Below are positions 8,004-15,573 of a stretch of 64,000 nt of DNA, one piece after another. The stretch lies in contig CAZRPU010000003.1 in NCBI GenBank assembly GCA_964602055.1, forward strand, positions 1-64,000, given 5' to 3'. Within the stretch, counting starts at the first letter, position 1, and every line of letters starts with the position of its first letter. A model generated the notes under the pieces. That model saw only the letters and a program-made list of their open reading frames with translations. It was not told where the DNA came from and did no database searches. Position numbers and translations under genes: made by a program. This DNA is from JACPLA01 sp964602055. GTDB taxonomy: Bacteria; Bacteroidota; Ignavibacteria; UBA10030.

Positions 8004-8891
8004 CTATTTCATTTCCGGCTTCCCTGCGTTCACCCAGGCTGTATGCCAGAAACTTGCCACCCGGTGTACGGCATCATTCATTCTCCGCTCAACCATTCCG
8101 CCGAGCAATTTATTAAAACGGTCGTAATACTCATCCGTGTATTCGTACTGTGTCCTGTTTCCGCTGCGACGAACGGTGAATCTCTCATTTTCCGGCAGAG
8201 AATCCTGTGCACGCCTGTCTGCCGCAAGCACGGAATCAACCGCTTCGTAACTCTCCATGACGGCCTGAAACGCCTCCTCGAGGGGATCCTTGAGATAGAC
8301 AGCCTCCCGATGAGCGAGCCTGTAGCTTGCACCGAATTTCTCAGGAATTCTGCTCTCCCATCGGGCATGGAGCCCCTTTTGCCCGCTGAGCTGACCATCG
8401 TAGTTCTCCGTTGCATGGAGAGGTACATGCGCATCGGCAACGTAGTGGCCAAGATTCGATGCATAGAAAACGATTGCCGCGACGTCCTTCTTTCGAAAAG
8501 CATCGGTCAGTTTTTCTGTGAATTCTGCGATTCTCCAGGGTACCGTTCCAGTGGAATCAACCCGCGCCTTGCCGAATTTCTTCGTCGCCTCCGTGTAGCT
8601 ATGGGGCAAGGCGAGAAAAGGATATTCGCCGTACCGATCAATGTTGACATAATGGGTAAATTGTTCCTGTGGATCCCCAAACCGCCGCTTGTCCGCGTCA
8701 ACGGATTTCTCGATCAATGAATCGGCATAAGCGCGGAAGAACAAGCGAAGGTCGTCAGGAAGCGATTCAATCGCCGCTTTGTTGATCTCCTTATGCGCCC
8801 AGAAACCCCAGCTGAAAATGGTGCGGGGAGTGATGAGCAGAGAAAGAAAGAAAAGGAGAAGCGGAACTATGGCGTTCTTCAATAGTCGCAT
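8004..8891 (-). CDS. Secreted S1/P1 nuclease / zinc phospholipase C superfamily protein
   Basis: A 295-residue exported protein. A signal peptide (NAIVPLLLFFLSLLI) ends before WGFWAHKEIN, so Trp28 could be the mature N-terminus whose amino group binds zinc, as in this superfamily. Further likely trinuclear-zinc ligands are His33, His80, Asp85, the H149-x3-D153-x-H155-x3-H159 run (GHYVADAHVPLH), His175 and Glu179. The set is complete, so I expect a working phosphodiesterase. Whether it cuts nucleic acid (S1/P1) or phospholipid cannot be told. Its start codon lies 30 bases from a tandem-repeat block (8922-9040) that would contain its promoter. Confidence 0.8.
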   Translation of the reverse strand: MRLLKNAIVPLLLFFLSLLITPRTIFSWGFWAHKEINKAAIESLPDDLRLFFRAYADSLIEKSVDADKRRFGDPQEQFTHYVNIDRYGEYPFLALPHSYTEATKKFGKARVDSTGTVPWRIAEFTEKLTDAFRKKDVAAIVFYASNLGHYVADAHVPLHATENYDGQLSGQKGLHARWESRIPEKFGASYRLAHREAVYLKDPLEEAFQAVMESYEAVDSVLAADRRAQDSLPENERFTVRRSGNRTQYEYTDEYYDRFNKLLGGMVERRMNDAVHRVASFWHTAWVNAGKPEMK

Positions 8892-8921
8892 GTTTATTGG
8901 AAATCATCTGCCCGTTCAGTC

Positions 8922-9040
8922 CGGTCCCCGACCGGACGCCTCAAAGGTCCCAGGCCGGACGAACTTCAAAGGTCCCAGACCGGACGCCTCAAAGGTCCCA
9001 GACCGGACGAACCTCGAAGGTCCCCGACCGGACGATTTCT
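8922..9040. repeat. Tandem repeat alternating 23- and 25-bp units with internal palindromes
   Basis: Five units share the core GGTCCCAGACCGGACG and alternate in their linker: CCTCAAA (23-bp units) or AACTTCAAA/AACCTCGAA (25-bp units), giving a 48-bp higher-order period. Each unit carries GGTC-n3-GACC dyads, and the first is a perfect CCGGTC-CCC-GACCGG palindrome (8921-8935). It fills the space between the S1/P1-type gene start and the terminator of the small basic protein gene. I do not recognise it as a named repeat family. Confidence 0.9.
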
Positions 9041-9060
9041 CCCCGCTTTTGGTCACCCCG

Positions 9061-9099
9061 AAAAAAAACCTGCCTCGTCGATATCAGAAGAGAGGCAGG
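9061..9099 (-). terminator. Rho-independent terminator of the 31-residue basic protein gene
   Basis: On the minus strand CCTGCCTC (9099-9092) pairs with GAGGCAGG (9076-9069) across a 15-base loop, followed directly by eight T (9068-9061). It lies 22 bases after the small gene's stop codon. Confidence 0.9.
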
Positions 9100-9121
9100 C
9101 ATACGCATTGCAGTGAACAGT

Positions 9122-9217
9122 CTAACGATTCTTCTTCTTATGTCTCATCTTCCGCAAGCGTTTTTTCCGCTTGTGGGTTGCCATTTTATGGCGCTTACGC
9201 TTCTTCCCACTGGGCAT
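9122..9217 (-). CDS. AURKAIP1/COX24-domain small basic ribosome-type protein, 31 residues
   Basis: A 31-codon gene beginning MPSGKKRKRHKMATHKRKKR and ending in a further Arg/Lys-rich stretch before TAG. It has GGAGG five bases before the ATG and its own strong terminator at 9061-9099. The sequence matches the very short AURKAIP1/COX24-domain proteins annotated in Bacteroidota; the mitochondrial homologue AURKAIP1 (mS38) is a small-subunit ribosomal protein, so a ribosomal location is likely but inferred. It is too short for most gene finders. Strong start signal and terminator make it a convincing expressed gene. Confidence 0.88.
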   Translation of the reverse strand: MPSGKKRKRHKMATHKRKKRLRKMRHKKKNR

Positions 9218-9254
9218 GGAATCCTCCGCAGGATAGTGAATTGATTGGCCGGGA

Positions 9255-9983
9255 TCACTGTCCGGCGTTCAGGTGATCATTCAAGAGTTGTTGGGCGCGC
9301 TGACCGATTTCACTGTTCGGAGACAACGCAACGGTCTTTTTGAACCAATCGTTGGCCGCTTTCATATCTCCTGAGCGAAGACTCACGATGCCCAGGTTGA
9401 AATGAGCCAGCAAGTGCTTGGGAGCTCCCTTGAGGGCTTGTTCCATATACTTCCTTGCCTCATCCAGGTTGCCCAGGTCGTTAAAACAAATCCCCAGGTC
9501 TACCAGCGCATCGGGATCATCGGGCTTCTTCTCCAGATAAAGCTTGTAGTGTTGAATGGCCTTCTCGTAGAAGCGGCTGTCATGGGCAAAGTTGGCAACA
9601 GTGAGTCTTGCTTTCAGATCGCCGGGATTCGCATTCGCCGCCTGCTCAAGTTCATTGAGTTTGTTCATTGCCTCCATGTTCGCACCTGTACCGGCCTGTG
9701 CGGGGGGAGTTGATCCCGTCGGAACATTTCTCGTTCCGCCTGTCAGCAACTCCAGAATAATGACACCAGCGACAATAAAGACCGCCACAGCAAGCATGGC
9801 TTTCCACGAAGCAGCGGCGGGAGACTTCTCGATCTTCCTTCCACCTTTCTTTTCTCTGGGGGGTTTCCCTGCCTGTGCACGGGTTTCCTCAGGCCACTCA
9901 ACCTGCTTCCCGCAATTTCCGCAGTATTGATCGCCCCAGGATAATTCCTGCTGGCATTCTGAACAATGGATCGTCGGTTTCAT
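9255..9983 (-). CDS. Zinc-ribbon, membrane-anchored TPR protein
   Basis: A 242-residue protein with an N-terminal zinc ribbon (CSECQQELSWGDQYCGNCG, residues 7-25), a Lys-rich linker, a single membrane helix (AMLAVAVFIVAGVIILELL) and about three tetratricopeptide repeats at 130-230 (YEKAIQHYKLYLEKKPDDPD, DEARKYMEQALKGAPKHLLA, MKAANDWFKKTVALSPNSEI). The zinc ribbon would be cytosolic and the TPRs periplasmic, suggesting a scaffold; no partner can be named. Its start overlaps the end of the HU gene by four bases. Confidence 0.75.
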   Translation of the reverse strand: MKPTIHCSECQQELSWGDQYCGNCGKQVEWPEETRAQAGKPPREKKGGRKIEKSPAAASWKAMLAVAVFIVAGVIILELLTGGTRNVPTGSTPPAQAGTGANMEAMNKLNELEQAANANPGDLKARLTVANFAHDSRFYEKAIQHYKLYLEKKPDDPDALVDLGICFNDLGNLDEARKYMEQALKGAPKHLLAHFNLGIVSLRSGDMKAANDWFKKTVALSPNSEIGQRAQQLLNDHLNAGQ

Positions 9984-10288
9984 TCTTGCGTCTGTGGAAT
10001 CGCCTTTTTGAGATTTTCATCAACAACGTGTTTAAGGTCCTTCGATACCTTGAAAATAGGAACAAAGTGTTCGTCCACCATCACCTGTTCTCCCGTTCTT
10101 GGATTCCGGGCCATTCTCCCCTTTCTCTTCTTCACTTTGAAACTACCAAATCCGCGAATCTCGATATTTTTTCCCGACTTCAGGGCATCAATTACGGTCG
10201 AAATAAAACCGTCAACGACGGCTTCCGTCTCGACTTTTGTCAAACCGGTCGCGGATGCAATGACATCAACGATATCTGCCTTTGTCAA
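9980..10288 (-). CDS. HU/IHF-family DNA-binding protein
   Basis: A 102-residue histone-like protein that bends or compacts DNA as a dimer. MTKADIVDVIASATGLTKVE starts the helical dimer domain; the signature IRGFGSFKVKKRKGRMARNPRTGE spans the beta-arm with the DNA-intercalating proline in RNPRTG (near 60-65). Length is slightly above the usual 90-95 because of a C-terminal tail ending KKAIPQTQE. It precedes the zinc-ribbon TPR gene with a four-base overlap and follows sppA by 18 bases. Confidence 0.95.
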   Translation of the reverse strand: MTKADIVDVIASATGLTKVETEAVVDGFISTVIDALKSGKNIEIRGFGSFKVKKRKGRMARNPRTGEQVMVDEHFVPIFKVSKDLKHVVDENLKKAIPQTQE

Positions 10289-10306
10289 GTTGCCTCCCAG
10301 GAATTG

Positions 10307-11212
10307 TTAGAAAGGTGATGAATATCTGTATTGCACTATCGGTTGTTGGAATATTTCTTCACGGATCCCCGCCAGCCCGGACGCGGCTTCTCCGAGTACG
10401 TTTTCCCAAAATGAACGACGCTTGCGCTCTTTGACAACCGAGGGTTTGCCGCTGATGCCCCCCATTTTCGCTGCAATCGCAATTGCATCCTCGAACGTCC
10501 CAAGAGTATCCACAAACCCCCACTCGAGCGCCTGCCTTCCGGTGAACACCCTGCCATCGGCATAGCGCAGAACAAAACCTCTTTTCAGCTTTCGCTCGCG
10601 GGCGACAACATCCACAAATTGATCGTAGACGTCGGCAAGCAATTGGTCAAAATAGATCTTGTCGTCGGCAGAAGGCCGCCGGAAAGGAGATCCGGAGTCC
10701 TTGAATTTTCCGGTCTTGTAGGTTGATGCATCAATTCCCACTTTATCGAGCAGTGCGTTGACATGCAGAAATTGGAAGATCACGCCGATGCTGCCGGTGA
10801 GAGTCCCGGGATTCGCTACGATCCTGTCTGCCCCGCACGAAACATAATATCCGCCGCTCGCTGCAACAGCTCCCATGGAGACAACAACGGGCTTACCGGA
10901 ATCGCGGGTTTTCTTCACCTCCTCATAGATTTCCTGACTTGCGGCAACACCCCCTCCCGGGGATTCAACGCGAAACACGACGGCATGGACGGAGCTGTTC
11001 GATCGGTATTTTTTGAACTGCCGGACGATATCTTCAGAACTGACAATAGGTTCCTTCAATTCGATAACTGCGATCTTTTCCCCGCTGGTCGAACTCGAAT
11101 CGTCGTACTCGGTGCCGGAAATGAATGTGAAGAGGATGAGGAACACAAAGAGGGCACCCAAAGCAAGGAATCCGGCTACGATTCCCAATACCCACTTTGC
11201 AGAAGTTGACAT
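10307..11212 (-). CDS. sppA: Signal peptide peptidase SppA (short, 36K type)
   Basis: A 301-residue membrane serine protease that degrades cleaved signal peptides. One N-terminal membrane helix (LGIVAGFLALGALFVFLILF) is followed by the clp/crotonase-like protease fold: ESPGGGVAAS (83-92), catalytic serine in AVAASGGYY (Ser119) and the general-base lysine in TGKFKDSGSP (Lys171). The length matches the single-domain Bacillus-type SppA rather than the double-length E. coli protein. I start at ATG 11212, directly before the membrane helix; a longer open frame upstream is Phe/Ser/Pro-rich and unlikely to be coding. It leads a set with HU and the TPR protein. Confidence 0.92.
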   Translation of the reverse strand: MSTSAKWVLGIVAGFLALGALFVFLILFTFISGTEYDDSSSTSGEKIAVIELKEPIVSSEDIVRQFKKYRSNSSVHAVVFRVESPGGGVAASQEIYEEVKKTRDSGKPVVVSMGAVAASGGYYVSCGADRIVANPGTLTGSIGVIFQFLHVNALLDKVGIDASTYKTGKFKDSGSPFRRPSADDKIYFDQLLADVYDQFVDVVARERKLKRGFVLRYADGRVFTGRQALEWGFVDTLGTFEDAIAIAAKMGGISGKPSVVKERKRRSFWENVLGEAASGLAGIREEIFQQPIVQYRYSSPF

Positions 11213-11398
11213 GAAATGGAAGGCTTGTAAGTGATTGAATTTGTGTGAATTATAAGAAATGGACTCCCGAAAGTCAACTGGTTTTCGGGGTGAAATCCGG
11301 CCCCATCCCGTGAAGTGAGAACTTGTTGCCGGGAAACATGAAGAAATAGGATGAAAAGAGGAAGGAAAACGAAGAGACGGCAACACCCTGAAATTCCG

Positions 11399-11433
11399 AA
11401 AAACCCCGAGGCCGCATTTCAAAAGCGGGCCCC
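11399..11433 (-). terminator. Possible terminator after trxB
   Basis: On the minus strand GGGGCCCGC and GCGGCCTCGGGG can form a bulged stem followed by five T. The rest of 11213-11478 holds no gene I can support. The stem is imperfect, so this is tentative. Confidence 0.4.
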
Positions 11434-11478
11434 GTAAGCCGTCAAAGCAACCACGGCGCCTGTCCTGGCAGCTAACCC

Positions 11479-12426
11479 TTACGAATGATGCGTCAGGAAC
11501 CGCTCTGCATCAATGGCAGCCATGCATCCTGTACCGGCCGCGGTGACCGCCTGCCGATAAACAGGATCTGCGACATCCCCCGCGGCAAACACTCCCTCAA
11601 CATTGGTTTTTGTTGAACCGCTTTGAACTTTCAGATACCCAACGTCGTTCATGTCCAGCTTGCCCTGAAAGATTTTTGTGTTTGGCTGGTGCCCGATCGC
11701 AAGGAACAATCCGTCCGCCATGAAATCCGTACTCTTCCCTGTCTTGATGTTCTTGAGACGGACGCCGGTCATGATCTTCTTGCCGTTTTCGTTCTTCCCC
11801 AGGACTTCATCGACAACCGAGTCCCAGATGAACTCGATCTTAGGATCTTTCTGAGCCCTCTCCTGCATGATTTTGGATGCACGGAGTTCATCCCTCCGAT
11901 GAACGATCGTCACTTTTGAGGCAAATTTTGTCAGGAACGTCGCCTCCTCCATCGCCGTGTCCCCGCCGCCAACGACAACGACATGTTGATTTTTGAAGAA
12001 GAATCCGTCACACGTCGCACAGGCGGAAACGCCGTATCCCATGAACTGGCTTTCCGAGGGAATGCCGAGCAGTTTTGCGCTCGCCCCCGTCGAAATGATT
12101 ACTGTGTCGGCAGTGTATTCTTTTTCCTCAGAAACCACCTTGAAAGGCCGCTTGGAAAAATCCACCTCTGTTACTTCCTGGAACAGATTCTCCGCTCCGA
12201 ATCTCTTTGCCTGATTCCGAAAAAGATCCATCAATTCCGGTCCCATAATTCCTTCGGGAAAGCCGGGATAATTCTCCACTTCTGTCGTTATCGTGAGCTG
12301 TCCCCCCGGCTGCGAACCTTCGAAGATCAGAGGGCTGAGATTTGCACGGGCAGTATAGAGGGCCGCAGTGAGGCCAGCAGGCCCCGATCCGATGATAATG
12401 ACTTTACGATGATTGTTTGTTGGCAT
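11479..12426 (-). CDS. trxB: Thioredoxin reductase (NADPH)
   Basis: A 315-residue flavoenzyme that reduces thioredoxin with NADPH in the cytosol. FAD-binding GSGPAGLTAAL is at 13-23, the redox-active Cys136-Ala-Thr-Cys139 pair sits in GVSACATCDGFF exactly as in E. coli TrxB, the NADPH motif GGGDTAMEEA follows, and the second FAD motif is in GVFAAGDVADPVYRQAVTAAG. Length and spacing are normal. It is flanked by the queG end with hexamer repeats on one side (12469-12509) and a possible terminator on the other, so it is probably transcribed alone. Confidence 0.95.
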   Translation of the reverse strand: MPTNNHRKVIIIGSGPAGLTAALYTARANLSPLIFEGSQPGGQLTITTEVENYPGFPEGIMGPELMDLFRNQAKRFGAENLFQEVTEVDFSKRPFKVVSEEKEYTADTVIISTGASAKLLGIPSESQFMGYGVSACATCDGFFFKNQHVVVVGGGDTAMEEATFLTKFASKVTIVHRRDELRASKIMQERAQKDPKIEFIWDSVVDEVLGKNENGKKIMTGVRLKNIKTGKSTDFMADGLFLAIGHQPNTKIFQGKLDMNDVGYLKVQSGSTKTNVEGVFAAGDVADPVYRQAVTAAGTGCMAAIDAERFLTHHS

Positions 12427-12468
12427 ATTTCTTCGATAGCAGAATGTGTGTGTTCGTTATGAAACTGA

Positions 12469-12509
12469 CCTACCTTTACCTTTACCTATACCTTTACCTT
12501 TACCTTATC
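12469..12509. repeat. CCTTTA/CCTATA hexamer array over the queG stop codon
   Basis: About six units of CCTTTA with one CCTATA variant. The queG stop codon (TTA on plus, 12505-12507) lies in the outermost unit, and a G6AAAG tract follows inside the queG 3' end. This is the same hexamer family as 158-183. Confidence 0.85.
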
Positions 12510-13440
12510 TTTCCCCCCTTCCGCTCCGCACAGCCCTGGCATTTCGCACAAGGCCAACGTGCTTTGTTCGTTTGATGGGACTCTTGCGGAATCGTTTGGT
12601 GAATGCCTCTTGTGACATCGCAAGGATATCGTTCAAAACAGGCTCAACATTTCCCTCCCTCGGCCGAAACCCCTCTTCTTCGGTTTGCTGCTGAAAAGTG
12701 TTCCAGGGGCATACATCCTGGCAAATATCGCACCCGTAAATCCATTGTTCCATCTTCGAATGGAATTCCGCGGGTATCTCTCCTTTGTGCTCGATCGTCA
12801 GATACGAAAGACACTTGTTCGAATCGACGACATAGGGTTCAACGATTGCGTCGGTCGGGCACGCCTCGATGCATGCTGTGCAGCTTCCGCAGAAATCAGC
12901 TATTGGCTCATCCGGATCGAGGTTCAAGTCGGTGATGATCTCGCCCAGAAAAACCCACGAGCCGAATTCCTTCGTGATAAGATTCGTGTGTTTCCCCTGC
13001 CACCCCAGGCCTGCCCGCGCCGCCCAGGCTTTTTCCATGACCGGGCCCGTATCGACGTATGCTTTTGCCTGTGTGCCCGGAGAAAGGGTCTGAAGAACAG
13101 CCGTCAGTGCATCGAGTTTGGCTTCAAGAATCTCATGATAATCGTCTCCCCAGGCATAGCGTGAAATCTTGCCGGAATCGCTGTTCTTTGTGTGAGCCTC
13201 GCCTGAATAGTAGTTCAAGGCGACTGAAATAATGGAACGTGCGTCCGGGAGAATCGCACGGGGATCCATGCGCTTCCCGGCATTACGGGCCATCCAATCC
13301 ATCGAAGCATGGTATCCGCGGTTCAACCACTCTGTAAGATGCACCGATTCCCCCGAAAGATTCTCCACGCGGGCGAAGCCGACTTTCGAGAAACCAATGG
13401 ACACGGCAGCATTCTTTATCTGTTCCGACAAGCTCACCAT
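12505..13440 (-). CDS. queG: Epoxyqueuosine reductase (tRNA modification, B12-dependent)
   Basis: A 311-residue enzyme that reduces epoxyqueuosine to queuosine in tRNA, the last step of queuosine synthesis, with cobalamin and two 4Fe-4S clusters. Seen: the cobalamin-domain region with YHASMDWMARN and SVALNYY, then ferredoxin motifs CGSCTACIEACPTDAI and CDICQDVCPWN. I begin at ATG 13440; the frame upstream is open for 16 more codons. The C-terminus is short: after FRKSPIKRTKHVGLVRNA the usual ALGN-type tail is replaced by RAVRSGRGER and a stop inside a hexamer repeat, which suggests that the repeat has trimmed the tail. Core residues are intact, so function is likely kept. Confidence 0.9.
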   Translation of the reverse strand: MVSLSEQIKNAAVSIGFSKVGFARVENLSGESVHLTEWLNRGYHASMDWMARNAGKRMDPRAILPDARSIISVALNYYSGEAHTKNSDSGKISRYAWGDDYHEILEAKLDALTAVLQTLSPGTQAKAYVDTGPVMEKAWAARAGLGWQGKHTNLITKEFGSWVFLGEIITDLNLDPDEPIADFCGSCTACIEACPTDAIVEPYVVDSNKCLSYLTIEHKGEIPAEFHSKMEQWIYGCDICQDVCPWNTFQQQTEEEGFRPREGNVEPVLNDILAMSQEAFTKRFRKSPIKRTKHVGLVRNARAVRSGRGER

Positions 13441-13459
13441 GACGATATCTCCAACCGCT

Positions 13460-13786
13460 TCAGAGCTTCGGGGGTTCCAGAAAAACACTTTTCCCCCGCA
13501 CCTCGACCGTAAACTGCTTCAATTTTCCCGAGCCGTTTGTACACCCGCCGGACCTTAAGTCGAAGCTCCAACCATGCATGGGGCAGGTGACCACGGTGCC
13601 GTCGAGAGTACCGTCATGCAGGCTCGAATGATGCTGATGAGGACAGTGATTGCCCACCGCAAACACTTCTTCGCCGATCAGGAACAAGGCGACATCTTCA
13701 TCATCAAAGGAAACCTTGATCCCTCTCCCCTGGCGCAAATCAGCCACCGATGCCGCAGGTGCGAGGCTCTTCATGCGCTCTGGCAT
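13460..13786 (-). CDS. Rieske 2Fe-2S protein (NirD/ferredoxin-like)
   Basis: A 108-residue soluble Rieske protein. The cluster ligands are Cys48-x-His50 (NHCPHQH) and Cys68-x2-His71 (CPMHGWSF), and the hydrophobic N-terminal strand LFLIGEEVFAVGN fits the small NirD or ferredoxin-component group of dioxygenases. It would carry single electrons; no dioxygenase or nitrite reductase gene is nearby, so the partner is unknown. It sits 20 bases upstream of queG and after the MBL gene, with queG and the ferredoxin making an iron-sulphur-rich neighbourhood. Confidence 0.85.
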   Translation of the reverse strand: MPERMKSLAPAASVADLRQGRGIKVSFDDEDVALFLIGEEVFAVGNHCPHQHHSSLHDGTLDGTVVTCPMHGWSFDLRSGGCTNGSGKLKQFTVEVRGKSVFLEPPKL

Positions 13787-13847
13787 TTCCTCCCTTTCCT
13801 CCGATACCTTCTGTCACCGGCCCTCTCGAGCAGGAGAATTCTTCGGC

Positions 13848-14693
13848 TCATGAGATCTGCACCGTCTCGTTGAGGACAAAGCCCTTGTCCGAGGGCTTGA
13901 GCGTGATAGCCTCGACCAGCGGATCATGTTCGAGGAACAAGGTCCATCTCTCCTCGGAGGCCCTCGCGAAGATCTTCTTTTTCTCTTCGATGGTCGTCAA
14001 AGGGCGAACGTCATAGGCCATCACGTACGGAAGCGGGATGTGTGAAACGGTCGGAACAAGATCGCAGCAGAAGAGCAAAGACGTTTTGCCGTCATGAATT
14101 CTGGGAAGCTGCTGTGCTGTCGTATGACCATGACACACGAGAAGACTGATCCCGGGAAAAAGCTCCAATTCCCCCTCAACAAACTCCAGAACACCATGCT
14201 CGACGAGCGGTTCAAAGTCCTGCTTCAAGAAACTGCCCCGGACCATTTCGGAAGTCTTGCGAGCAAGTTCCAAATGTGCCTTCTGCACATAGTAGCGGGC
14301 ATTGGGAAATGTTGGAACGGCGACTCCATTTTCCAGAATGGTCGATCCGCCGGCATGATCGAAATGCAGATGGGTAAGAATGACGTCCGTGACGTCGGTG
14401 CGCGTTACCCCGAAGCGTGCGAGAGACGAAAGAAGGTCGGAATGGGACAGATCGAGATTATAGATGTCCTTCAATTTCTCCGTGAATTTTGTCCCGTTGC
14501 CGTCATCAACGAGAATAACTTTTCCATTTCCTCTGATGAGCAGACATCTGGCAGCAAGCGGAATCCTCCGGCGGGCATCGGGAGGATTGGTTTTGCTCCA
14601 GAAAACCCACGGTACTACGCCAAACATTGCTCCTCCATCGAGCGAGAACCTTCCCGTCTCGATTGGATGAATTTCATACGCGCCTATGCGCAT
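13848..14693 (-). CDS. MBL-fold metallo-hydrolase
   Basis: A 281-residue metallo-beta-lactamase-fold hydrolase without signal peptide. The metal motif His108-x-His110-x-Asp112-His113 (THLHFDHAGG) is complete; further ligands lie in VCHGHTTAQQLPRI and LFCCDLVP, and the last in LEHDPLVEA. The fold includes hydrolases of lactones, phosphodiesters and thioesters, and substrate cannot be assigned. A plausible role, judged from general family members near electron carriers, would be detoxification, but that is a guess. The gene stands between the ferredoxin terminator (14716-14758) and the Rieske gene. Confidence 0.8.
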   Translation of the reverse strand: MRIGAYEIHPIETGRFSLDGGAMFGVVPWVFWSKTNPPDARRRIPLAARCLLIRGNGKVILVDDGNGTKFTEKLKDIYNLDLSHSDLLSSLARFGVTRTDVTDVILTHLHFDHAGGSTILENGVAVPTFPNARYYVQKAHLELARKTSEMVRGSFLKQDFEPLVEHGVLEFVEGELELFPGISLLVCHGHTTAQQLPRIHDGKTSLLFCCDLVPTVSHIPLPYVMAYDVRPLTTIEEKKKIFARASEERWTLFLEHDPLVEAITLKPSDKGFVLNETVQIS

Positions 14694-14715
14694 GCAGTCC
14701 TCACGCTGAAAAACG

Positions 14716-14758
14716 AAAAGGCCGATTTCCCTCCCTTTCCAGGGAAGACTACCGGCCT
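14716..14758 (-). terminator. Rho-independent terminator after the ferredoxin gene
   Basis: On the minus strand AGGCCG (14758-14753) pairs with CGGCCT (14724-14719), with a nested TTCCCT/AGGGAG stem between, followed by TTTCG and TTTTT. It lies 18 bases past the ferredoxin stop codon. Confidence 0.75.
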
Positions 14759-14776
14759 GTCATGACCAACGATGAT

Positions 14777-15118
14777 TCAGTTCTTCCGAAAGTGCGATGT
14801 TGCCGGCCCGAGCTCGGGAAATTGGCGGTCTGGATGGAGAGTCTTTGCCCTTTCAAAAAGCACTTCTTCCGTTTCGACTTTGTTGGGATCGGGGAGACAG
14901 CAATCGACCGGACAAACCGCTGCACACTGTTCCTGGTCAAAATGTCCCACGCATTCTGTGCATTTCTCAGGTACGATGTAGAAAAAACTGTCCGAGATCG
15001 CCTCATGGGTTGCACCTTGCAGTTCCCATTGCGCTCCGCCCGCATAAATCGCCACATTGGGGCACTCCGGCTCACACGCTCCGCAATTGATGCATTCTTC
15101 AGTAATCATTGTTGCCAT
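14777..15118 (-). CDS. 2[4Fe-4S] ferredoxin (YfhL/Allochromatium type)
   Basis: A 113-residue ferredoxin with cluster motifs CINCGACEPECP and CTECVGHFDQEQCAAVCPVDCC. The insertion between cysteines in the second motif and the C-terminal extension (VETEEVLFERAKTLHPD) mark the YfhL/Allochromatium vinosum class, which have unusually low and split redox potentials. It is a cytosolic one-electron carrier; the donor and acceptor are not shown by context. DUF309 lies upstream with a 15-base gap, and a strong terminator follows. Confidence 0.9.
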   Translation of the reverse strand: MATMITEECINCGACEPECPNVAIYAGGAQWELQGATHEAISDSFFYIVPEKCTECVGHFDQEQCAAVCPVDCCLPDPNKVETEEVLFERAKTLHPDRQFPELGPATSHFRKN

Positions 15119-15133
15119 AGGAGTACGCTTTCT

Positions 15134-15508
15134 TTACGAATGTTCAGAGTTAAGTTTGATTTGCGGGAAAAACGAAGGATCGAGATCGCCGGATTCCACG
15201 CCTTCACGGTCCCTGATGACTGCAAGACAGGAAGCCACATCACGCGTGAGAGCCAGCACATCGACCCCCTGATGGGTGGCCGGATACCTTCTGAGTTTTT
15301 CCAGTCCCTTGGAAAGCTGGCTGTGTGCACCGCGAAGATTTCCCGCGTCTGCGTGATACAGCCCGGCCGACAATTGAATCAGAGCCTGAAGGTAGGTTCT
15401 GTCGGATTCGCGGTATTCATGCCACAAGTCCTCGAGAATCTCGTGCGCCTCGAAGAAATCTCTTTCGTTGAAGCGCTGTATCCCCTTCCAATAGCGCTCT
15501 TCCTTCAC
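15134..15508 (-). CDS. DUF309 protein
   Basis: A 124-residue all-helical protein showing the DUF309 pattern: FNERDFFEAHEILEDLWHEY near residues 13-32 and ALIQLSAGLYHADAGNLRGA near 42-61. The family has a conserved acidic-histidine helix pair (FEAHE, YH) that could bind a metal or small ligand, but no function is known. It precedes the ferredoxin gene by 15 bases, suggesting co-transcription. No signal peptide or membrane segment. Confidence 0.8.
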   Translation of the reverse strand: MKEERYWKGIQRFNERDFFEAHEILEDLWHEYRESDRTYLQALIQLSAGLYHADAGNLRGAHSQLSKGLEKLRRYPATHQGVDVLALTRDVASCLAVIRDREGVESGDLDPSFFPQIKLNSEHS

Positions 15509-15573
15509 AAGAAAGTATAGTGATAACTTGCCGAAAATTCAACGGATAATCATCCGATGCCCCCGCTTCTTCC

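Noticed and set aside
8922..9040. CRISPR-like array
   Set aside because: The spaces between repeats are only 7-9 bases and themselves repeat, so there are no unique spacers, and no cas genes are present.
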